NCBI GenBank assembly: GCA_016282215.1
Contig: JAEEKC010000136.1
Location: 1 to 5,621 of the forward strand
From: Lachnospiraceae bacterium
GTDB lineage: Bacteria; Bacillota; Clostridia; Lachnospirales; Lachnospiraceae
DNA: 5,621 bases
Direction: 5' to 3'
Part shown: positions 1 through 5,621 of the stretch, one piece after another
How positions within the stretch are numbered: position 1 is the stretch's first letter
How the letters are laid out: every line of letters begins with the position of its first letter
Made by a program: the position numbers and the translations under genes
The notes under the pieces: model-generated
Seen by the model: only the letters and a program-made list of their open reading frames with translations
The model's database searches: none
Told to the model about the DNA's origin: nothing

Positions 1-269
1 CAGAATCCCTCATGGAATCCTATGTAATCCTTGCAAGGGCATATCGCAGTAAAAATGATATTACCAAATTTTACAAATATGCAATGCGCGCTGTCACCCT
101 TGATGGGGAAGGCTGCGCTGAGATCTGCCTGGAACTTGCTTCCTTCTACCACAGCATCAAGGACTTTGAAGAAGAAAAGATCTGGGCAAACGCAGCGCTC
201 TCACTCCCTTGCGTCCTGAACATCGAAACTACCGAGAACGCCAAAAAAATGCTGGCTGCGCTTGCGTAA
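1..269 (+). CDS. C-terminal end of a TPR-like repeat protein (5' truncated by window edge)
   Basis: The frame is open from base 3 through the left edge and ends at a TAA at 267-269, giving 88 visible residues. An ATG lies at 12, but the 11 bases before it contain no Shine-Dalgarno and the frame has no stop upstream of it. I therefore read this as the tail of a longer gene, not a complete 85-residue protein. Two helix-turn-helix units with TPR-like spacing are visible: one running from YVILARAY to AMRAVTLD, the second from AEICLELASFY to WANAALSLP. The pattern of small residues (Ala, Gly) and aromatics (Tyr, Phe, Trp) at repeat positions matches tetratricopeptide repeats, which mediate protein-protein contacts. 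No catalytic motif is in view. Similar TPR tails occur at the C-terminus of family 2 glycosyltransferases in Clostridia. That is a possible identity but cannot be shown here. The gene is convergent with addA, so it is not in the same operon and no functional link is implied. Confidence 0.7.
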   Translation, partial: ESLMESYVILARAYRSKNDITKFYKYAMRAVTLDGEGCAEICLELASFYHSIKDFEEEKIWANAALSLPCVLNIETTENAKKMLAALA

Positions 270-311
270 TCATAGAGGCGAGTCACCGTATGCCTGAATG
301 CCTTTCTTCAG

Positions 312-3300
312 TCAGACAGGGATCTCCTGCATCAGCGCGAAGGAATACAGGATCTTTTCCTTCACTTTCCTGCCGGTGATCTGCTCAAGCGCTTCCTGAT
401 AATAGTTTAGCTGGGCCGTGTAACGATCCGTCAGTTCTTCCGGTTTCGTGACACGGTCCGTTTTATAATCCAGGATCACGAGTCCATCATCCTCTTCCCA
501 GAACACATCGATCACACCCTGGATCATAACGCGTTCCTGTTCCGGAATCTCTGCATGGAGCCTGTTTGCAGGGATCGTGATCACAAAGGGCTGTTCCTTA
601 TCCAGTTTGCCCAAAAGCGCTGCGCTGCGCATACGCGCTGCCGCCTGAGAGCGCATAAAATCTGCGATCTTTTCCACGGATACCAGATCCGCATACTCCT
701 GTGTGATCCGCTCAGCCGCCACCATTTCTGCCATATCTTTTTTTATTTCCGTTTCTATATCACCATCCATGAGGCCGGCATATTTCCCATAATCAAGCAA
801 TTCGAGCACTCTGTGGAATGCCGATCCTCTGTCGGTACCGCCGCTTTCCGCCGTTTTCTTTGCAAACAGCGGTACATAAGGTTCGCCCGTCTTCGCCGTC
901 TCAAACTCTACATGGATGCCGGCTTCCTCCATAGCTGCGTGCTTCAGTTCCGACACGCTGGTTTTGGCATAGAGGTTTCGTAGATTGTCATGAGCATATA
1001 CATGAGAAAAACGTTCCGTCAGCTTCTGAGACTCTTTTTCTGCTGCGGTGTGCTTTTTCAGTTCACCCGCCACATATTCGGGATCTAAGAGCTTTGCTAC
1101 CTGCTCCATTTTCCGCATCTGTTTTTCAACCATTTCCATTCTGACCTGATCGAGATTTTTCGGTGCCACGACGCTTTCCTCAAACAGATCCGGTTCGCAG
1201 GCCCTTGCCATCAGCAGATAATCCAGATAGTTTCCGCCCTTTGCGAGCACATCGGCAGGCAATGCTCCCGGCAGGGCAGCTGCACTCTGTAAATAACCAA
1301 AGGCTTCATCATGATTGCTGCCCGAACTCATCGTTGCCGTAAAGATCAGCTTTTCTTTCGCTCTGGTTGCTGCCACATACAAAAGGCGCAGCTCCTCCCC
1401 TAACATATCTCTTTTGATCTGATCCACCATAACCAGTTTCCGAAGGCTGGTTCTTTTGATCCTGGTCACGGTATCAATACTGTCAGAAGCTATCCCCCGT
1501 TCCATGTCCATCAGGATTGTCCCCTTAGAATCACTCAGGTTGAACCCTTTATCACATCCCGCCATAAAGACGACGGGGAATTCCAGACCCTTGCTGCCGT
1601 GGATCGTCATGATCCTGACCACATTTGCCTGCTCTGACAAAATGCCTGCCTCTCCTTCTTTCACTTCCTGTTTTCTCAGCTTTTCCACATAGCGGATAAA
1701 CCAAAACAGACTGTGATAGGACGTCTTTTCAAATTCCTCCGCCTTCGTGATCAGCAGATCTGCATTCATGACACGCTGTTTTCCGAAGGGTTTTGACAAC
1801 AGGTATTCCCTGTAATGAAACTGCAAAAATATGTGCGAAAGGAGCCCGGATACCGTCATATGCGACGCCAGCTCACGCAGCTTTTGCAGCTGCTCCATCG
1901 CGCTTTTTGCCAAAGCAGCAAGTCTCTCATCCGCATCCTCTCCGGCCGCTCTTTTTTGCAGACATTCATAAAAGCTGATATTTTTGTCCTGTCGGCGGAT
2001 CAGCGCCAGATCCTCATCCGTGAAGGAGAAGAACACGCTTTTGAGTGCACCTGCCAGCGGTATATCGGAATAAGGATTATCGATGGCACACAGCAGGTCC
2101 AAAAGCGCTGCAACCTCCGGTGTATCGTAGTATCCGGTGGTAGACTGCGCATGGGCAGGGATTCCCCTTTCCGCAAGCGCCTGCACAAGGAGCGGTGAAA
2201 ATTCCTTATGGCTTCTGACCAGGATCACGATATCCCTGTATTCTATCTCGCCGGTTACGATCCTGAACTCCGGATCAAGCTTCATCACCGGCGCCCCACC
2301 CACCGCGGATGCTTCTTCATCATATACGTATGCCTCTTCGCTCTGCTGCGCCTCTTTGCACTCTCCTGCTGCGACCTGCCTGCGCTTTACCAGGATCTTC
2401 TGATCGATCATATCGCGGATACGGTCTGCGATCATAGCCGACTCCGCCCGGCGCTTTTTAAGTCCCTTTTCATCGGAAACACAGAGCATCAGCTCCGTCT
2501 TATGCTGCCCATGCGTTCCCTTTTGATAAGCGGCGCCGGGCACCAGCTGCTCATTGACATCATAATCGATCCCGCCGATCTGACTGCGCATGATCCGGCG
2601 AAAGATTGCATTTACGCTCTCGATGACTTCAACACGGCTGCGGAAGTTTTTCTGCAGCAAAATGCGCTCATGATCCGCACCGGGACGTCCGTATGCATGA
2701 TACTTTTCCATAAAGATCTCAGGCCGTGCCATGCGAAAACGATAGATGCTCTGTTTCTTGTCGCCAACCATAAAGCGGTTATGCTGCCCCTCGTCCGGTC
2801 TTGCCAATGCAGCCAACAGATCCTCCTGCACCTGGTTGGAATCCTGATATTCATCCACCATGATCTCCTCAAAAAGATCGCGGTAAGACAGTGCCGTTTC
2901 CGACGGCTTTCCATTATCATACAGGATATCCAATGCAAAATGCTCAATATCCGAAAATGAAAACTTTGCCTGCTCTTTCTTCTTTTCCAGCAGCCGCTGG
3001 CCAAAGGCACGCGTAACCCGGATCAATGCATCCGTCAGCGCTTTTGCCCTCGTCTCATCTGCTAACACCTGCTCATAGGATCTTCCGTAGATCTTAGCAG
3101 CATCTGTCAGGGAATCTTTATATTCTCCCCTTAGTTTGCCCAGCTGTTTCTTCTTCGCCTCTTCTACGCTGTTATCATCCTTTTTTATAGAGGGCATCCT
3201 GCCAAAGCTCATCAGCGCAAGACCATCTGCGACAGCTTTGAAGATCTCCTCTGCATCCTTCCCGTTTTCTGCAGAAGCGACTTTGTTTCGCGCGGCAGAA

Positions 3301-4052
3301 AGCATTTGTCCTTCCTGTGTAAAAAGCCCCTCATAAACAGCAGGATAGCCCGGTTTCAGACTCGCTTTCGCCAGCAGATCCGTCATCAAAACGGCAGAAT
3401 CCAGTTCATCCTGCACCTGTTTGCAGAGCTGCTTTTGTGTTTCAAACGCCACCGCCTCAATCTCTCTGCTTTGCTCTGTTTCCATCCATTTGTCCGGCCA
3501 GGGATACGACTGGGCATATTCATGCAGATCCATGATGCTGCTTTCCAGCTTGCTTTCTTTCACCTCCGGATTCAGCGCATCCACCAGATTCAAAAAGTCC
3601 GGCTCGCCTTTTTCAAAAAACTCTTCCAAAACTTCCCGGAGCACATCAGCGCTAAGCAGCGTTTCTTCCCCGCTCTCCATCAGCCGGAAAGCCGGATCGA
3701 TCCCAACCCTGTGGAAATGATTTTTGACAAGGTACAGGCAAAAACTGTCGATGGTCGTGATCTGCGCATTATGCAGCAAAGTCTCCTGCATCTGCATTTT
3801 GCTATCATTCGGGTGGTCTTTCAGATATTCCTGAATCTTTTCTAAAAGCCGCTGTTTCATCTGCGCTGCTGCCGCCCTGGTAAACGTCAGTACCAGGATC
3901 CTGTCTACATCCACAGATCTTTCGGGATCTGACAGCATTCCCATGATGCGCTCTACCAACACTGCTGTTTTTCCGCTTCCCGCACCTGCGGAAACCAGAA
4001 TATCTTTGTTTCTGACATCGATAACTCTTTGCTGTTCTGTTGTATAATTCAT
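312..4052 (-). CDS. addA: AddA, helicase-nuclease subunit of the AddAB double-strand break resection complex
   Basis: Complete, 1246 residues, close to the roughly 1200-1280 usual for Firmicutes AddA (RexA in some lineages). It is the ATP-driven 3'-5' motor and one of two nucleases of AddAB, which processes broken DNA ends in the cytoplasm for RecA-dependent recombination. UvrD/Rep superfamily 1 motifs appear in order: Q motif (TEQQ, 5-8), Walker A AGAGSGKT (22-29), motif Ia LTFTRAAAAQMK (55-66), Walker B VDEYQD (399-404, D400/E401), motif III GDKKQSIYRFR (430-440), motif IV NFRS (469-472), motif V TIHGSKGLEF (816-825) and motif VI LYVAATRAKEKL (891-902). The C-terminal RecB-type nuclease shows H1080, D1182 and the DYK triad D1195/K1197, so cutting activity should be intact. 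The ATG at 4052 is chosen because the Q motif starts five residues later, Walker A falls at the usual distance, and a Shine-Dalgarno precedes it by 7 bases. It stops with TGA at 312-314. It follows addB by 9 bases. Residues about 552-602 look like a poorly conserved linker. Confidence 0.98.
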   Translation of the reverse strand: MNYTTEQQRVIDVRNKDILVSAGAGSGKTAVLVERIMGMLSDPERSVDVDRILVLTFTRAAAAQMKQRLLEKIQEYLKDHPNDSKMQMQETLLHNAQITTIDSFCLYLVKNHFHRVGIDPAFRLMESGEETLLSADVLREVLEEFFEKGEPDFLNLVDALNPEVKESKLESSIMDLHEYAQSYPWPDKWMETEQSREIEAVAFETQKQLCKQVQDELDSAVLMTDLLAKASLKPGYPAVYEGLFTQEGQMLSAARNKVASAENGKDAEEIFKAVADGLALMSFGRMPSIKKDDNSVEEAKKKQLGKLRGEYKDSLTDAAKIYGRSYEQVLADETRAKALTDALIRVTRAFGQRLLEKKKEQAKFSFSDIEHFALDILYDNGKPSETALSYRDLFEEIMVDEYQDSNQVQEDLLAALARPDEGQHNRFMVGDKKQSIYRFRMARPEIFMEKYHAYGRPGADHERILLQKNFRSRVEVIESVNAIFRRIMRSQIGGIDYDVNEQLVPGAAYQKGTHGQHKTELMLCVSDEKGLKKRRAESAMIADRIRDMIDQKILVKRRQVAAGECKEAQQSEEAYVYDEEASAVGGAPVMKLDPEFRIVTGEIEYRDIVILVRSHKEFSPLLVQALAERGIPAHAQSTTGYYDTPEVAALLDLLCAIDNPYSDIPLAGALKSVFFSFTDEDLALIRRQDKNISFYECLQKRAAGEDADERLAALAKSAMEQLQKLRELASHMTVSGLLSHIFLQFHYREYLLSKPFGKQRVMNADLLITKAEEFEKTSYHSLFWFIRYVEKLRKQEVKEGEAGILSEQANVVRIMTIHGSKGLEFPVVFMAGCDKGFNLSDSKGTILMDMERGIASDSIDTVTRIKRTSLRKLVMVDQIKRDMLGEELRLLYVAATRAKEKLIFTATMSSGSNHDEAFGYLQSAAALPGALPADVLAKGGNYLDYLLMARACEPDLFEESVVAPKNLDQVRMEMVEKQMRKMEQVAKLLDPEYVAGELKKHTAAEKESQKLTERFSHVYAHDNLRNLYAKTSVSELKHAAMEEAGIHVEFETAKTGEPYVPLFAKKTAESGGTDRGSAFHRVLELLDYGKYAGLMDGDIETEIKKDMAEMVAAERITQEYADLVSVEKIADFMRSQAAARMRSAALLGKLDKEQPFVITIPANRLHAEIPEQERVMIQGVIDVFWEEDDGLVILDYKTDRVTKPEELTDRYTAQLNYYQEALEQITGRKVKEKILYSFALMQEIPV

Positions 4053-4064
4053 ATCGTCACCTTA
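4053..4064 (-). promoter_or_regulatory. addA ribosome binding site overlapping the addB stop codon
   Basis: Read on the minus strand, the junction is TAAGGTGACGAT followed by the addA ATG. TAAGG matches the anti-Shine-Dalgarno end of 16S rRNA (complement UAAGGAGGUGAU). The first three of those bases (4064-4062) are also the addB stop codon TAA. Seven bases separate the GG from the ATG, a normal spacing. The arrangement implies that ribosomes finishing addB can restart directly on addA, which would keep the two subunits near equal amounts. The match is short (no full AGGAGG), which fits translational coupling, but coupling itself is inference. Confidence 0.7.
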
Positions 4065-5621
4065 CTCTGCTTTATCTTTCTCTAAGGCCAGCGCTTCCAG
4101 CAGTACCTTATCCCGCTTCTTTTTTTCAAAGCCTGCCGTCCGTTCATCAAAGCCGCAGATCCCTTTAAAGCTGCAATACTGACAACTGTCAAAATCACCT
4201 GTTCCGATCTCGAAGGGAGCTATGTCGATCACGCCCTGATCGATCTGCGAAAGAAGATCCGCCGCTTTCTTTTCCGCGTACGACAGTATCGTCTTCATAT
4301 CCTGTAAAGAAGCACATTCCGAACGGGCCTGATAAATGGTTCCGTCCTGCTTCATCTCTGCATGGACAACATCCGACTTTCTGTCTGTGGCAAACCGGTC
4401 ATCCAGCAGATCGATCACACCTTCTCCATCCAAAAACAACCCTGTTTGCCGCATTTCCTTAGCAATCGCCTGTTCAGCGCCCTTTTCATCTTCTGCTGCA
4501 ACAACCGGATTTTTCAGGATAAAATACAGCATGGCCGCAGGGATCACATTCTCTTTCCCGACCTTTTCTTCCAAAAGCCTTACCGCATGTGCCATATAGA
4601 CCGGCAGCTGGATCGATACCCCATAATACAGTTTTGTCAGATCAAACTTGCGCATGCCCGATTTGTAATCCATGATCTTGACATAAGTTTTGCCGCCCTC
4701 CTGCGCGATATCGATCCTGTCAATGATCCCGCGGATCTGACTTCCCTTCTCATCCTCAAACCGGTATTCAAATTTCTCCGGAACAAATTTTCCCTTTGAC
4801 AAATGATAGCGCATATATTTCATGCTCTGCGCAAGTACAGCGGTCATCTGCTTCACCTTATACGTATTGCGAAAGTCGCTTACCATCACCTGCCCGCGAT
4901 AATCTTCTGCTGCCTGCACGATCCGCTCATCGGCCAGTTTTCCGATCTCCTCATCCGAGAGCCCTGTGAATCCGTTTTCTTTTGCAGCATATTCCGACAG
5001 GATCTCAAGCAATACTTCATGGTACACATTTCCAAGGTCCCGCATATCCAATTCATAAGTTTCTTTTTCCTGCAAAGAGAGACCGTATTGCAGAAAATGG
5101 GCATAGGGACAGGCCGCCATTTTTTCCAGCCTGCTGATGGTGCCGCCTTTTTTATAAACTACACTGACTGCACGTGTATCCAGCGGTATCGGTTCATAAC
5201 TCCAGACACTGCTGCGGATCAGCTCCTGCGCCTCCTTTTCATTTCCATAAGCCGCGCAAAGAGCGATCAGCCCTTCCGATATCTCTTCCGTGTCGCTTTC
5301 CGTTTTTTGTACCTCATCTGCCAGCAGGGCAGCAAACAATTCCAGTCCGTCTTCTTTGGTAGAAATCTCCGCGATCCTGTCAGCCTCACTGACTGCAGCA
5401 GTCTCGATGGTCAGCGACGGATACAGATCGCAGATATGGCGGATAAAAAACGAAGGCTGCGTTGCTTTCCCTTCCCGGTCCAGCGTGGAATAAGATAAAA
5501 ACAGCCCTTCCGCCGGTTTCGTCACGTTTTGATACAGATACAGCTGTTCCTCCAATATCTTTTCCCGCGGGCTGGGCGATAAGGTGACGCCAATGCTCTC
5601 AAGATACCTTCGCTCTACCTC
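4062..5621 (-). CDS. addB: AddB, iron-sulfur nuclease subunit of AddAB (5' truncated by window edge)
   Basis: The frame is open to the right edge and ends with TAA at 4062-4064, giving 519 visible residues, a bit under half of a typical AddB of about 1150. A TTG at 5555 could be mistaken for a start. The 22 codons before it are open and read as AddB (ERRYLESIGVTLSPSPRE), so the true start lies outside. AddB pairs with AddA. In the family its helicase-like part does not power unwinding but reads the Chi hotspot, and its nuclease cuts the other strand. Numbering within the visible part, the first residues are the end of the helicase-like region (LYLYQNVTKPAEGLFLSYS). The RecB-type nuclease follows, with H201 (GNVYHE), D301 (GIIDRIDI), D318-Y319-K320 (IMDYKSG) and Q338. 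The iron-sulfur staple is C171 (AACPYAHF) plus C480, C483 and C489 (CX2CX5C) near the C-terminus. All expected ligands are present. It is the upstream gene of the addB-addA pair; its promoter is not in view. Confidence 0.97.
   Translation of the reverse strand, partial: EVERRYLESIGVTLSPSPREKILEEQLYLYQNVTKPAEGLFLSYSTLDREGKATQPSFFIRHICDLYPSLTIETAAVSEADRIAEISTKEDGLELFAALLADEVQKTESDTEEISEGLIALCAAYGNEKEAQELIRSSVWSYEPIPLDTRAVSVVYKKGGTISRLEKMAACPYAHFLQYGLSLQEKETYELDMRDLGNVYHEVLLEILSEYAAKENGFTGLSDEEIGKLADERIVQAAEDYRGQVMVSDFRNTYKVKQMTAVLAQSMKYMRYHLSKGKFVPEKFEYRFEDEKGSQIRGIIDRIDIAQEGGKTYVKIMDYKSGMRKFDLTKLYYGVSIQLPVYMAHAVRLLEEKVGKENVIPAAMLYFILKNPVVAAEDEKGAEQAIAKEMRQTGLFLDGEGVIDLLDDRFATDRKSDVVHAEMKQDGTIYQARSECASLQDMKTILSYAEKKAADLLSQIDQGVIDIAPFEIGTGDFDSCQYCSFKGICGFDERTAGFEKKKRDKVLLEALALEKDKAE

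Noticed and set aside
276..311. Possible bidirectional terminator from short inverted repeats
   Set aside because: Stems are only 4-5 base pairs with loops of 8 or more bases and no U-tract directly after; this is within chance expectation.
2208..2960. A 250-codon open frame on the plus strand inside addA
   Set aside because: It lies wholly antisense to the well-conserved addA motor domain. Its protein is Cys/His/Leu/Ile-rich with no recognisable domain, and the nearest AAGGAG is about 15 bases from its ATG, too far to be a normal ribosome binding site.
3306..3845. A 179-codon open frame on the plus strand inside addA
   Set aside because: It is antisense to the conserved N-terminal part of AddA, and the translation shows no domain or signal.
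4803..5498. A 231-codon open frame on the plus strand inside addB
   Set aside because: It is antisense to the AddB nuclease region, no Shine-Dalgarno precedes its ATG, and the Phe/Cys/His-rich protein is typical of a shadow frame.
5553..5555. TTG as the start codon of addB
   Set aside because: The same frame is open for 22 more codons to the window edge and those codons encode conserved AddB sequence. The visible protein also lacks the N-terminal half of AddB, so this TTG is an internal Leu.
1..5621. Chi-like sites such as AGCGG
   Set aside because: AGCGG occurs several times, but a five-base motif is expected often by chance. The Chi sequence of this organism is unknown, so nothing can be claimed from this window.
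1..5621. CRISPR arrays, tRNA or rRNA genes, insertion sequences, phage genes
   Set aside because: No spaced direct repeats, RNA-gene signatures, terminal inverted repeats or transposase/integrase motifs were seen; nearly all bases are in three protein genes.

Overview
The window looks like a piece of a low-to-mid GC Gram-positive (Firmicutes, class Clostridia) chromosome, most plausibly Lachnospiraceae. The basis is the clostridial/Bacillus-type AddAB proteins instead of RecBCD, the addB-addA gene order, and a base composition near half G+C in the few lines I counted by eye. The family-level placement is inference; no rRNA or other marker is present.

Layout, left to right. Bases 1-269 (+ strand) hold the 3' end of a gene whose protein ends in TPR-like helical repeats; it is open at the left edge. 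A 42-base convergent gap (270-311) follows, with no convincing terminator. Bases 312-4052 (- strand) are a complete addA, the helicase-nuclease subunit of the AddAB recombination machine. Nine bases further on, 4062-5621 (- strand) is the 3' part of addB, the partner nuclease subunit with its iron-sulfur cysteines; it is open at the right edge. addB is transcribed first and addA second. The Shine-Dalgarno of addA overlaps the addB stop codon, so the two are almost certainly one translationally coupled operon.

AddA and AddB form a heterodimer that resects double-strand DNA ends using one UvrD-type helicase motor (in AddA) and one RecB-type nuclease domain in each subunit. It then loads RecA at recombination hotspots. 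All motor motifs, both nuclease active sites and all four iron-sulfur cysteines are visible, so the system looks fully functional.

I found no mobile element, CRISPR array, RNA gene or unknown defence system here. This is an ordinary housekeeping DNA-repair locus. The observations worth a second look are modest: strong GATC over-representation, a non-conserved-looking linker in AddA, and the tight addB/addA junction.
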